DNA from: CAZJLP01 sp964546955
GTDB lineage: Bacteria; Verrucomicrobiota; Verrucomicrobiia; Opitutales; Opitutaceae
Length of the DNA stretch: 64,000 nt
Assembly: GCA_964546955.1 (NCBI GenBank)
Contig: CAZJLP010000014.1
Span: forward strand, 1 to 64,000
Direction: 5' to 3'
Shown here: positions 1-8,132 of the stretch, in pieces
Position numbering within the stretch: the stretch's first letter is position 1
How the letters are laid out: every line of letters begins with the position of its first letter
Notes under the pieces: model-generated
The model's database searches: none
Told to the model about the DNA's origin: nothing
The model's input: the letters and a program-made list of their open reading frames with translations, nothing else
Made by a program: the position numbers and the translations under genes

Positions 1-1
1 G

Positions 2-1579
2 ATTCCAGGAGTGAAGTCAGGCGAGCCCGACATCGGCTGGTTCGGCTACGCGCCGCTCACCTCGAAGGCTTTCAGCAATCAGTTCGCGGCGGACATGTCG
101 ACCGACCTCTGGGTGATGGGTCTGCAGATCCTGGGCGTTTCCTCCGTCATCGGTTCCCTGAACTTCATCGTCACAATCATCAACCTCCGCGCGCCGGGAA
201 TGACGATGATGCGCCTCCCGGTCTTCACCTGGATGACGCTGATCACCGCCTTCCTCATCATCCTCTCCTTCCCCGCGATCACGATCGCGCTGGTGGAACT
301 GATGATGGACCGCTCCTTCAACACCAACTTCTTCGAGGCGTCCAATGGAGGTCTGCCGATTCTTTGGCAGCACTTGTTCTGGGTCTTCGGCCATCCGGAG
401 GTATACATCCTCATCCTGCCTGCGATGGGCATCGTCTCGGAAATCCTGCCGACCTTTTCGCGCAAGCCGCTCTTCGGCTATCCGATCGTCGTCTTCTCGG
501 GCGCCTGCATCGGTTTCCTTGGCTTCGGCGTCTGGAGCCATCACATGTTCACCACCGGCATGGGCACGGTCGCGACCGCGGCGTTCGCCCTGGCCACGAT
601 GGCCATCGCGGTGCCGACCGGCGTCAAGATGTTCAACTGGATCGGCACCCTCTGGGGCGGCCATCTGATGATGCGCACGCCCATGATGTTCGCGCTGGGC
701 TTCGTCTGGATGTTCATGATCGGCGGTTTCTCCGGCATCATGCACTCGGCGGCCCCCGCGGACGCTCAGCAGCAAGACACCTACTTCGTCGTGGCCCACT
801 TCCACTACGTGCTGATCGGCGGCTCGATCTTCGGATTGCTGGCCGGGATTCACTACTGGTTTCCCCTCATGTTTGGCCGCAAGATCGGCGAGTTCTGGGG
901 CAAACTCTCGTTCTGGGTCGTTTTCGTCGGGTTCAACGTGACCTTTTTCCCGATGCATTTCCTCGGCTTGAACGGCATGCCTCGCCGGACCGCCGTGTAC
1001 GACGGCAACATGGGCTGGAACCAGGCGAACTACATCGCGACGATCGGCGCCTTTATCCTCGGCCTCGGCATTTTCGTCTACTTCGCGGTCATGATCTACA
1101 CCTATTTCAAGGGCGAGAAGTCGGGACGCGATCCCTGGGATGGCCGCACGCTCGAGTGGTCGATCGCGCATCCCCCGGCTGAATACAACTTCCCCGTCAT
1201 CCCGACGGTACACGCCCGCGATGCCTTCTGGTACGAGAAACACCACGCGGATGAGATCTCGAAGGAAAAAGCCGCGCACGCGAAAGCAGAGGAATCCCAC
1301 GGCGGCATCCATATGCCCAGCCAGTCCTGGTTCCCATTTGTGACGGCCACCGGAATGCTGATCGGCGGCCTGTTTTTCGCGGGCCGCGGTGCCTTCGACC
1401 AGGTGATGTCGCGAATGCTCGGCCACGAAGTCCACGGCTGGGGCACGATCGGCGCGATCTGCGGACTCGTCATCGTCTTCGTGGGCGCACTGCTTTGGTC
1501 GCTCGAGGGCCCCGGTGGCTACCACCTGCACCTCGACGAACACGGCAACGAAAAGCCGCACGACGCCTCCCACCATTGA
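2..1579 (+). CDS. ctaD: Cytochrome c oxidase subunit I, 5' end outside window
   Basis: This is the heme-copper catalytic subunit of a terminal oxidase in the cytoplasmic membrane, which reduces O2 to water and pumps protons. The reading frame is open from base 2, so the true start lies upstream and the GTG at 11 is probably internal. Visible landmarks are the HPEVY motif with the cross-linked His/Tyr pair (nt 392-406), the CuB pair His-His (539-544), a K-channel-like VKMFNW, and the His-Phe-His heme ligands (797-805). After a charged His/Lys-rich cytoplasmic stretch there are two extra membrane segments (about nt 1320-1380 and 1436-1500), as in subunit I proteins carrying the first helices of subunit III. 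It leads a co-directional operon with subunits III and IV. The family call is very secure. Confidence 0.97.
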   Translation: MPGVKSGEPDIGWFGYAPLTSKAFSNQFAADMSTDLWVMGLQILGVSSVIGSLNFIVTIINLRAPGMTMMRLPVFTWMTLITAFLIILSFPAITIALVELMMDRSFNTNFFEASNGGLPILWQHLFWVFGHPEVYILILPAMGIVSEILPTFSRKPLFGYPIVVFSGACIGFLGFGVWSHHMFTTGMGTVATAAFALATMAIAVPTGVKMFNWIGTLWGGHLMMRTPMMFALGFVWMFMIGGFSGIMHSAAPADAQQQDTYFVVAHFHYVLIGGSIFGLLAGIHYWFPLMFGRKIGEFWGKLSFWVVFVGFNVTFFPMHFLGLNGMPRRTAVYDGNMGWNQANYIATIGAFILGLGIFVYFAVMIYTYFKGEKSGRDPWDGRTLEWSIAHPPAEYNFPVIPTVHARDAFWYEKHHADEISKEKAAHAKAEESHGGIHMPSQSWFPFVTATGMLIGGLFFAGRGAFDQVMSRMLGHEVHGWGTIGAICGLVIVFVGALLWSLEGPGGYHLHLDEHGNEKPHDASHH

Positions 1580-1600
1580 TCCCACGTATTCGCACGGGTC

Positions 1601-1636
1601 TGCATTCTTCATTCTACATTCCCCAGTCTTCATTAG
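1601..1636. repeat. Short 7-bp-period repeat tract
   Basis: Between ctaD and ctaE the minus strand reads as degenerate heptads such as GTAGAAT and GAAGAAT in tandem. The same 7-bp periodicity appears in other intergenic tracts of this window with a different unit (GCAATAA-like). Confidence 0.55.
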
Positions 1637-1657
1637 GCGTCCTCCGCCGCAAAAATC

Positions 1658-2542
1658 ATGAGTAGCCACGCCGCCGCCGGCCACATCGACCACCATCACG
1701 ACCATACGACGTCGACGGGCATTCCGAACAAGAAGCTCTTCATGTGGGCCTTCCTTGCGTCGGACTGTATGTTCTTCGGGTCGCTCATCTCGACGCACCT
1801 GATCTATCGGCTGCACCCCCCGTCCAATGCGCCGTCCGCGACGCAGCTGTTCTCGATCGAACTGACCTCGTTCTCGACGTTCATCCTGCTCATGTCCTCG
1901 CTGCTCATGGCGTTGGCGGTGAACTCCTGCCAAAAGGGCCAGATCCAGAGCACGCGGCGCAATCTTCTCGGGACCATCTTCTTCGGCCTGATCTTCCTGG
2001 GCTGCCAGGTGTACGAGTTCGAGCACTTCGTGCACAAGGGTATGACCCTCTCGAATAGCATTTTCGGATCGACCTTCTACACGCTCACCGGCACGCACGG
2101 CACCCACGTCGCGATCGGCGTTCTCTGGCTCGTTCTGATGTACATCCGCTCGTTCAAACCGACGCACGCGGACGAAGGCCAGCCCTGGATGCTCCGCTAC
2201 GTGGCCCATACCCTAGTGTTTGCGGTCGCTGTCGTGAGCGGCATGGCCGTGGTCCTCGGCCTCATCCACGCTTTCGAAGTGGACGGTTTCAACGGCACCG
2301 CGATCGGCCACTTCTTCAGCCACGCCTACACGTTCCAAGGCATCCCGCTGACTCACACGGTCACGACAATCATCATGGCCGCGAGCCTGGCCGGTCTGTA
2401 CTGGTTCAGCCGTCCCCGCGGCGCCGTTCAGTTCGGCGAAGCCAACGCGGTCGACGTCGAGTCGATGGGCCTTTACTGGCACTTCGTCGACATCGTCTGG
2501 ATCGTCATCTTCACCGCTGTCTATCTCCTCGAATACATTTGA
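1658..2542 (+). CDS. ctaE: Cytochrome c oxidase subunit III
   Basis: Membrane subunit of the aa3/caa3 oxidase that stabilises subunit I. The N-terminus is His-rich (HIDHHHDH). The first helix (FMWAFLASDCMFFGSL) matches helix 3 of seven-helix subunit III, consistent with the two missing helices being fused to subunit I. The family signatures GTHGTHVAIG and, at the end, YWHFVDIVWIVIF are present. At 294 residues it is longer than the usual roughly 200-residue CtaE. About 90 extra residues with two more predicted helices (about residues 187-208 and 240-258) lie between the GTHG helix and the final WHFVD helix. No strong ribosome binding site is seen. The stop lies just before the subunit IV start. 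Confidence 0.95.
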   Translation: MSSHAAAGHIDHHHDHTTSTGIPNKKLFMWAFLASDCMFFGSLISTHLIYRLHPPSNAPSATQLFSIELTSFSTFILLMSSLLMALAVNSCQKGQIQSTRRNLLGTIFFGLIFLGCQVYEFEHFVHKGMTLSNSIFGSTFYTLTGTHGTHVAIGVLWLVLMYIRSFKPTHADEGQPWMLRYVAHTLVFAVAVVSGMAVVLGLIHAFEVDGFNGTAIGHFFSHAYTFQGIPLTHTVTTIIMAASLAGLYWFSRPRGAVQFGEANAVDVESMGLYWHFVDIVWIVIFTAVYLLEYI

Positions 2543-2544
2543 TC

Positions 2545-2916
2545 ATGGAATCCGAACTCGTCTCCTCCGAAATTTCCAAGGACCACGGTCACGGCGAAAG
2601 CAAGTTCCACATCTTCGTCCAGATCGCCATGATCCTGGCGGTCATCACCGGCGTGGAAATCGTGCTGGTGTACTTGCCCTTCTCCAAAGCGCTGCTAATC
2701 GGCTCGCTCGTCATTCTGTCGGTCGTGAAGTTCATGTTCGTTATTTTCTTCTTCATGCACCTGCGCTGGGACAAGCTGTTCTGCACGATCTTGTTCTTTA
2801 TCGGGCTCGTGCTCGCCGGGGGCACCACCGCCGCGCTCCTCGCCATCTTCGGCGCCGAGTCCAGCACCCCCATCAATCAAACTGGATCCGTCGAAGCGAT
2901 CACCCGCAGCGCCTGA
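2545..2916 (+). CDS. ctaF: Cytochrome c oxidase subunit IV
   Basis: A small three-helix membrane protein of about 123 residues, with a His-containing N-terminal tail and three hydrophobic segments, including VVKFMFVIFFFMHLRWD, which is typical of bacterial (caa3-type) subunit IV. ATG at 2545 is two bases after the ctaE stop. A TTG at 2539 in frame is a less likely start because it lies inside the ctaE stop region. It is the last structural oxidase subunit before a strong terminator, so it closes the transcription unit. Confidence 0.9.
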   Translation: MESELVSSEISKDHGHGESKFHIFVQIAMILAVITGVEIVLVYLPFSKALLIGSLVILSVVKFMFVIFFFMHLRWDKLFCTILFFIGLVLAGGTTAALLAIFGAESSTPINQTGSVEAITRSA

Positions 2917-2943
2917 GGACCCGGCCAACCCCGATTTCAACCC

Positions 2944-2968
2944 AGGCGGCCCTCGGGCCGCCTTTTTT
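2944..2968 (+). terminator. Rho-independent terminator
   Basis: A perfect 8-bp stem (AGGCGGCC/GGCCGCCT) with a 4-nt loop runs directly into six T residues, 27 bases after the subunit IV stop. Confidence 0.9.
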
Positions 2969-2997
2969 CTGCACACGCCCCTCCGTTGGGAAATTCG

Positions 2998-3801
2998 ATG
3001 ATCGACTGGAAACACTGGCACAATGAGCCCTATCTGATCGGCGGATTGATTCTTCTGGGTTGGCTCTACGCGCTGCTTGTCGGTCCCCTGCGCAGCCGAG
3101 TGGCTCCCGCCGAAGCGTACCCCCGCAAACAGGCGATCCGTTTCTTCAGCGCGCTTTTCGTATTTTACCTCGCGGTCGGCTCGCCCCTCGATCAGCTCGG
3201 CGAGCGCTTCCTGCTCAGCGCTCACATGGTTCAGCACCAGTTGCTGATCTACGTCTCAGCCGTGCTGTTTTTGCTCGGGCTGCCGGCGTGGCTGGTGGAC
3301 CCGCTCTTTCGGCGGCGGGGGACGCGAACGTTTTTCCGCCTTTTTCTGCATCCGCTCAGCTGCGGCACCATTTTCACGCTCACCCTCACGGTCTGGCATG
3401 CTCCGCGGCTTTACGATTGGGCTTTGCAGAGCAAAATCGTCCATGTGGTGGAACACGTCATGTTTTTCGGCGCCGCGCTCTTCTATTGGTGGCCTCTCCT
3501 CAGCCCCTCGCGGGAAAACCCCCGTCGCAGCTATGGCGTGCAGATGATCTACCTCGTGTTGATGACGATCGCGATGACGCCTCTCTTTGCCTTCCTCGCC
3601 TTCTCCACCAATGTTTTGTACCCTACTTACGAATACGCCCCGCGGATCATCGCTAACTTCCACCCCATGGCCGACCAGCTCCTCGGTGCAGCCATCATGA
3701 AGCTGGGCAGCCTGGCGGTGACCGTCGGACTCCTCGCTCTTGCTTTTTATCGCTGGAGCCGCGCCTCGGAGAAGCGCGCCAGCTCCGAAGGACCCGCATG
3801 A
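2998..3801 (+). CDS. ctaG: CtaG-type cytochrome c oxidase assembly factor
   Basis: A polytopic membrane protein of about 267 residues with several hydrophobic helices and conserved His positions (MVQHQLLIY, WHAPRLYDWA, VVEHVMFF). This is the pattern of the caa3-type CtaG family that helps oxidase assembly, not the Cox11 copper chaperone that shares the name. ATG 2998 is preferred over the in-frame TTG at 2986. It sits downstream of the oxidase terminator but is co-directional, so it may have its own promoter. Its stop overlaps the next start by four bases (ATGA), which suggests translational coupling to the acetyltransferase. Confidence 0.85.
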   Translation: MIDWKHWHNEPYLIGGLILLGWLYALLVGPLRSRVAPAEAYPRKQAIRFFSALFVFYLAVGSPLDQLGERFLLSAHMVQHQLLIYVSAVLFLLGLPAWLVDPLFRRRGTRTFFRLFLHPLSCGTIFTLTLTVWHAPRLYDWALQSKIVHVVEHVMFFGAALFYWWPLLSPSRENPRRSYGVQMIYLVLMTIAMTPLFAFLAFSTNVLYPTYEYAPRIIANFHPMADQLLGAAIMKLGSLAVTVGLLALAFYRWSRASEKRASSEGPA

Positions 3802-4337
3802 TTTCCGCCCCCGAACGCCTCCTCACCGCCCGCCTGGCCATCCGGCCAATCGAGGTCGGCGACGCCCCAGTTATCTTCGACCGCTGGACTTCCCACCCGG
3901 CTGCGATGAAATACCTCCCCTGGCGAACGCAGGCCACAGTCGACGAGACCCATGATTTCCTCGCCGACTTCGTGCGGGCTCATGCCGCCGGCGAACGGTA
4001 TCGGTATCTGGCGATCGACAACGCAAAGGCGGAACCGATCGGCTGCGCGTCGGTTCGCATTGACGAAAATTGCCGCGTCGAACTCGGCTTCGTCATCTTC
4101 CCCGATTCCCAAGGTCAGGGTTACGCGCTGGAGATGATCAGGGCGATCATCGACTGGTCCTTCCGCCAACCCGGCGTCTTCCGCGTACAAGCTGTCTGCG
4201 ACGCTGAAAATATCGCGTCCGCTCGGGTGATGGAAAAAGCCGGGATGCACGAGGAAGCTCTGCTCAAGAAATACGCCGTGCCCGCCAATCTTCCCGGCGA
4301 GCCGAGGGACCACTTGCTCTACGCGATCGTGCGGTGA
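3798..4337 (+). CDS. GNAT family N-acetyltransferase (RimJ/RimL type)
   Basis: 179 residues. It begins with the RLLTARLAIRPIEVGD pattern of the Acetyltransf_3 group and carries the acetyl-CoA pyrophosphate-binding loop SQGQGYALEM at about residues 102-111, followed by the IASARVMEKAGM motif of RimJ/RimL-like enzymes. It probably acetylates a protein N-terminus or small amine in the cytoplasm; the substrate cannot be read from sequence. It overlaps ctaG by 4 nt, so the two are probably co-translated, although no functional link to oxidase assembly is evident. Confidence 0.88.
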   Translation: MISAPERLLTARLAIRPIEVGDAPVIFDRWTSHPAAMKYLPWRTQATVDETHDFLADFVRAHAAGERYRYLAIDNAKAEPIGCASVRIDENCRVELGFVIFPDSQGQGYALEMIRAIIDWSFRQPGVFRVQAVCDAENIASARVMEKAGMHEEALLKKYAVPANLPGEPRDHLLYAIVR

Positions 4338-4408
4338 GCGGTGCCTCCTGGCGCGCCCAGGCGCGTGCTCACCTGGGCGATCCTTCGCCGTCTCGGAAGC
4401 GGATCGGC

Positions 4409-4545
4409 GGTAGGCGAGGCCTCCGGACTCGCCGCCGAAGAAGGAGAGACACCGCTAAGAGCATGCGTTTTGATATCGTCCAGCGCTGCACGGATGTTTG
4501 CATGCGGCATTTGCGCACGACGGCGAGTCCAGGCCTCGCCCCACC
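4409..4545. repeat. Inverted-repeat-ended dispersed element, copy 1
   Basis: 137 bp bounded by near-perfect inverted ends (left GGTAGGCGAGGCCTCCGGAC; right, complemented, GGTGGGGCGAGGCCTGGACT). The interior matches the copy at 31208-31345 in the opposite orientation, for example CGTTTTGAT...TCCAGCGCTGCAC against TGTTTTGAC...TCCAGCGCCGCGC. There is no coding capacity of its own. Confidence 0.7.
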
Positions 4546-4647
4546 CTTCGATCCGCCTCGCGCTCTCAAGCGCGCTGACTCGGGCGGCGGGCCCCGCCAT
4601 CTTTCTCTTTCTTCTTTATCTTAAGAAAAGATGATCGGACTTTTCGC

Positions 4648-4944
4648 TCAAACCCCCGCCATACTCGCCTCCCGCAATCCTTCCCACGCGCTATTCGTGG
4701 TCTCGGAAACGAGAACGGAAAACGAGTTCGATACCGCCGTGGCCGCGGCTTTGGCATCCACGAGCACCTGCTGAACCGAGTAACGACCTTCGCGATAATA
4801 TTCCGCGCAGGGCAGTACAAACTGTAAACCGTTGCCCGCAGAGATTGTGGTAGAGAAACCGCGGGCAGCCATTGCTGAATGAAGGCGCCCGTAATGAGCG
4901 GGGCCGGCAGAGTCGAGTTCTACGCGAACGATGAATCTGGCCAT
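4648..4944 (-). CDS. Small GhoS/DUF2622-like protein
   Basis: 98 residues beginning MARFIVRVELDSAGPAHYG, then HSAMAARGFSTTI, LPCAEYYREG and FSVLVSETTNSAWEGL. This order (RVxL, xLHxxM, LPxAEY, VLVTxS...W) is what I recall for the DUF2622 family, of which the type V antitoxin endoribonuclease GhoS (also 98 residues) is the named member. The match is from memory, and many members have no known toxin. No GhoT-like small membrane toxin is visible beside it, and no clear ribosome binding site precedes the ATG. It is isolated, with repeat sequence on both sides. Confidence 0.55.
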   Translation of the reverse strand: MARFIVRVELDSAGPAHYGRLHSAMAARGFSTTISAGNGLQFVLPCAEYYREGRYSVQQVLVDAKAAATAVSNSFSVLVSETTNSAWEGLREASMAGV

Positions 4945-5431
4945 GGGTACAAGGAGTTGAACGTTGGAGGAGTGGACAAGTTGGCCACAGCGTGGCGTTG
5001 CTCGCGTTCAACGCCACGTGGGGAAGCGACGAACCGTCCGTTTGTCTTCGCCTATCTTGCCGCTCGTTTCCCTCGGCTCCACTCAATTGCTCCACGCTTT
5101 GAAATATCACAGTTCCTAAACATTTCCCGTGCTACCCTCTCGAAGGCACCGCACTACCAAATGCAACCTCTTCGCGGAATTGTTCAACTGAGCTCAGAAT
5201 TCGAATGGTTCGAGAAGGAGCCGGACGCCTCCGCGATAAGCGATAAGCAATAAGCATTCAGCAACAAGCAATGGATCGAACGCGCACGCCAACGAGAAAC
5301 GAGCAATCTGCCTGAATGAAACTAACTTTGGCCCCGGAGAAATTGGTGGTTAAAAAATTCCGCGGCTTGGTAAACAATGACTCCGACCTGAGCGGACCTT
5401 CATTACGTCGAAACCGGGCCGCGCAACGGTC
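4945..5431. other. Intergenic stretch without a convincing gene
   Basis: Apart from the heptad repeat tract at 5233-5274, no reading frame here has coding character on either strand. The base composition is more AT-rich than the neighbours between 5090 and 5400. Confidence 0.5.
5233..5274. repeat. Heptad repeat tract, six units
   Basis: Six consecutive 7-mers, starting with two exact GCGATAA units and followed by variants such as GCAATAA and GCAACAA. It lies between the DUF2622-like gene and the end of the ABC permease gene. Confidence 0.8.
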
Positions 5432-6199
5432 CTACCGCCCCTGCGTACCCCACCGGCGATGGAGAAACCGTTCCCACGGCGAGAACATGACCTTGTCCGC
5501 GAGCAAGCCAATGACGACGATGATCAGCATCACGCCGATCACCTGCTCCATTGCATTCAGTTCGCGTCCATAGTGCAGGAGATGACCCAAGCCGAAGCCG
5601 CTGAGGATGGTGACGTAAATTTCTGCGGCCATCAGCGAGCGCCAGGCGAAGGCCCAGCCTTGCTTCATGCCACTGACAACGAAAGGCAGCGACGCGGGGA
5701 GCATGACCTTGACCCATGTGTGCAGTCCCTTCGATCCCATGGTCCGGGCGGCACGCGCGAAAATGGGCGGAATATTCCTCACGCCATTGTCGGTCGCGAT
5801 CAGCACCGACCAGAGGGTGCCCATCACCACGACGAAGAACATCGCGGTTTCCGTTTGACCGTACCACAACAGTGCCAGCGGCACCCAGCACACGCTCGGC
5901 AAGGTCTGCAAACCCAACGCCAAAAGGCCAATGGTGTCCTGAAAGACTTTGAAGCGGGCCGTCAGCAAACCCAAGGGCAGGCCCATGACGGTTCCAAAAA
6001 CGTACCCCAGCAGCAGCCGCTTCATGGTCACCCACGACGAAGAGGCGAGAGACCCATCGCGAGCCGCCTCAAGCAAATATTCGCCCACGGTAAGCGGTGC
6101 AGGCACCAGTACCGGCGACCAAACCTTCATCCGCACCATCGCCTCCCAGAACACGATGAGAAGCGCAAAAAAACCGAAGGCCGAGAGGAACCGTTTCAT
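5432..6199 (-). CDS. ABC transporter permease, sulfonate/nitrate/taurine family
   Basis: A membrane permease of about 255 residues in the SsuC/TauC/NrtB group, with five to six predicted helices and the cytoplasmic coupling loop FARAARTMGSKGLHTWVKVMLPASLP (the EAA-type motif). ATG 6199 (MKRFLSAFG) is chosen over longer frames because a good AAAGGAG site precedes it and the upstream residues derive from repeat DNA. It is the third gene of the minus-strand operon Rrf2 regulator, binding protein, ATPase, permease. A 160-bp gap full of heptad repeats separates it from the ATPase gene, unlike the overlapping junctions upstream. The substrate is inferred only from family. Confidence 0.9.
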   Translation of the reverse strand: MKRFLSAFGFFALLIVFWEAMVRMKVWSPVLVPAPLTVGEYLLEAARDGSLASSSWVTMKRLLLGYVFGTVMGLPLGLLTARFKVFQDTIGLLALGLQTLPSVCWVPLALLWYGQTETAMFFVVVMGTLWSVLIATDNGVRNIPPIFARAARTMGSKGLHTWVKVMLPASLPFVVSGMKQGWAFAWRSLMAAEIYVTILSGFGLGHLLHYGRELNAMEQVIGVMLIIVVIGLLADKVMFSPWERFLHRRWGTQGR

Positions 6200-6228
6200 G
6201 CGGCGCTCCTTTCGTCGCGGAGCGGTAG

Positions 6229-6256
6229 GCTGTAAGCTATAAGCGCTAAGCGATAT
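6229..6256. repeat. Heptad repeat tract, four units
   Basis: Four 7-mers (GCTGTAA, GCTATAA and two further variants) directly upstream of the permease ribosome binding site. Confidence 0.75.
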
Positions 6257-6307
6257 CCGGGGGCTGCCCAAAATCCTACGAATTTGGGTACGCCAAGCCG
6301 CCTGCGC

Positions 6308-6349
6308 CCAATGACCAATGGGCAATGAGCGATAAGCAACGGGAAATCA
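6308..6349. repeat. Heptad repeat tract, six units
   Basis: Six 7-mers including CCAATGA, GCAATGA and GCGATAA, ending ten bases before the ATPase stop codon. Together with 6229-6256 it fills the ATPase-permease gap. Confidence 0.75.
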
Positions 6350-6359
6350 GGATTACCGT

Positions 6360-7172
6360 TCATTCCGCCACCGCTCCTTCCGACGCCTTCAAAATGCCTT
6401 TCAGCGTTTTTGTGATTTGGGTGGCGTACTGCGCGAGGGTCACGCTGTTGATATCGCGTGGGCGGGGCAGCTCGATCTTGAATTGCTCGCAAATTTTTCC
6501 CGGATGGGGCGAGAAAAGCACGACGCGATCACCCAAGCAGACCGCCTCACGCACATTGTGCGTCACGAAGACAATCGTCTTTTTACGCTCCTGCCAGATC
6601 CGCTGGATGTCACCGTAGAGCTGTTCGCGCGTCAGCGCGTCGAGTGCCGCGAAAGGTTCGTCCATCAAAAGTACCCTTGGATTGGGCGCCAAGGCTCGCG
6701 CGAGCGCCACGCGCTGCTTCATGCCGCCGGACAGCTCGTGGAGGTTGGCGTGCATGAACTTTTCCAGGCCCACCAGTTTCAAATAAAACACAGCGACTTC
6801 CTCGCGCTCTTTGCCGCTCAATCCGGGCTTAAGCTTCAACCCGAAAAGCACGTTGTCCATCACGTCGAGCCAGGGGAACAGCGCGTGCTCCTGGAACATG
6901 ACCATGCGGTCGCGACCCGGGCCGTCGACCGGCCGGCCGTCGCAAAGAAGCGTCCCCTCATCGGCGCGATCGAGGCCCGCGATGATGTTGAGCAGCGTGC
7001 TCTTGCCGCAGCCGCTGGGACCGACGAGGCAGACGAACTCGCCCTCCGCCACGTCCAGCGAGACGCGATCGAGCGCGAGCACTTCTCGCTGCTTGCTGCG
7101 AAAACGCTTCGTGATGTCGCCGACCGACAGTTTGGACGGCGTCTCGTTGACCAATTCCGTTTGTACGGTCAC
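6360..7172 (-). CDS. ABC transporter ATP-binding protein, sulfonate/nitrate family
   Basis: 270 residues with every ABC ATPase landmark: Walker A GPSGCGKST (51-59), Q-loop MFQEHALFPW, signature LSGGMKQR, Walker B RVLLMDEPF and switch His in FVTHNVREA. This is the SsuB/TauB/NrtD class energising import through the neighbouring permease. It starts with GTG at 7172, overlapping the binding-protein stop by four bases, so the two are translationally coupled. Confidence 0.95.
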   Translation of the reverse strand: MTVQTELVNETPSKLSVGDITKRFRSKQREVLALDRVSLDVAEGEFVCLVGPSGCGKSTLLNIIAGLDRADEGTLLCDGRPVDGPGRDRMVMFQEHALFPWLDVMDNVLFGLKLKPGLSGKEREEVAVFYLKLVGLEKFMHANLHELSGGMKQRVALARALAPNPRVLLMDEPFAALDALTREQLYGDIQRIWQERKKTIVFVTHNVREAVCLGDRVVLFSPHPGKICEQFKIELPRPRDINSVTLAQYATQITKTLKGILKASEGAVAE

Positions 7173-8128
7173 TGGGGTAGGCTGAGGAGCTTGGATAGGT
7201 CGACGTCGCCGCGAATGAATCCGAGGCCCTTGGCATCGGTCACGAGACTTTCAATCGAGTTGAGGGTGATATCGGAGGTAAAGGTCAGACGCTTCCACGA
7301 GGCCTGCACAAGCTCCAGCTTGATCTCTCGTTTCACTTCTTCGCTCAGGCCGCGCTGCACCAGCTTCTGCGCCTCGAGTTCGTTAGCTTTGATCCAGTCG
7401 GTGAGTTCCCGGTGTGCTTTCACAAACTTTGCCAGCAGCTCCGGCTTGCTCTTCTGCCATTTGACGCTCGAAACGAGCATGGTGGTCACGACGTCCTTCT
7501 GCTCGACCAAAATTTTTCCACCCGCCTCGTTTTCGATGCGGGAGACCCACGGTTCGACCGTCCACACCGCGTCGATCTTGCCCTGTTGAAAGAGCTGGAG
7601 TTGATCCGGATTTGCCGTGGGCAACACAAACACGTCGCCGCCGGTCTGAGTGATCTTGAAGCCCTGGCTCTTCAGCCAACTCCGCGCCGCAACGTCCTGG
7701 GTATTTCCAAACTGAGGCGTGGCGACCTTCTTGCCTTTGAAATCGGCCGGTTTCTCTATGCCGGACCCTGGGCGCACCAGGAGAGCCGCGCCGCCGCGCG
7801 CCGCGCCGGCCACGATCCGAATCTCGTCGCCCTTCGCCTTGATGTAAGCGTTGAGCGCCGGGTTCGGGCCGACGTAGGTCATGTCGATCGAGCCCGCGAA
7901 GATGGCTTCCATGGCGCTCGGTCCCGCGTTGAACGGGTACCACTGAATCTCCACGCCGGCGCCGAGCCGTTCTTCAAACCAGCCTTTGTTTTCGCCTGAG
8001 AGCGTGCGTCCGATCACGCCCTGGGCATGTGTCACGTTCGGGAAATAACCCACACGGACCACGGTTTTCCCGGCGAGGGACGTGCCGGCCACGAGAGTGA
8101 CAAGAAGAAGGGAAAGGATGCGTTTCAT
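7169..8128 (-). CDS. ABC transporter substrate-binding protein (SsuA/TauA-like)
   Basis: A periplasmic binding protein of about 319 residues. It has a short signal peptide (MKRILSLLLVTLVAGTSLAG), then the NMT1/SsuA-like pattern VVRVGYFPNVTHAQGVIGR, an EAIFAGSIDMTYVGPNPAL ligand-pocket strand, and the hinge region KGKKVATPQFGNTQDVAAR. ATG 8128 is chosen because it is preceded by GAAGGA and lies 4 nt after the regulator stop. Longer frames would overlap the regulator. It likely binds a sulfonate, taurine-like or nitrate-like anion; the exact ligand is not readable. Confidence 0.92.
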   Translation of the reverse strand: MKRILSLLLVTLVAGTSLAGKTVVRVGYFPNVTHAQGVIGRTLSGENKGWFEERLGAGVEIQWYPFNAGPSAMEAIFAGSIDMTYVGPNPALNAYIKAKGDEIRIVAGAARGGAALLVRPGSGIEKPADFKGKKVATPQFGNTQDVAARSWLKSQGFKITQTGGDVFVLPTANPDQLQLFQQGKIDAVWTVEPWVSRIENEAGGKILVEQKDVVTTMLVSSVKWQKSKPELLAKFVKAHRELTDWIKANELEAQKLVQRGLSEEVKREIKLELVQASWKRLTFTSDITLNSIESLVTDAKGLGFIRGDVDLSKLLSLPQ

Positions 8129-8132
8129 GGGG

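Noticed and set aside
17..2209. A 730-codon open frame on the minus strand antisense to the oxidase genes
   Set aside because: Composition (long Arg/Asp/Glu/His runs) and overlap with clearly conserved oxidase subunits mark it as a shadow frame of GC-rich coding DNA.
5233..5274. Possible CRISPR-like repeat array
   Set aside because: Units are only 7 bp with no spacers of constant size, and no cas gene is present.
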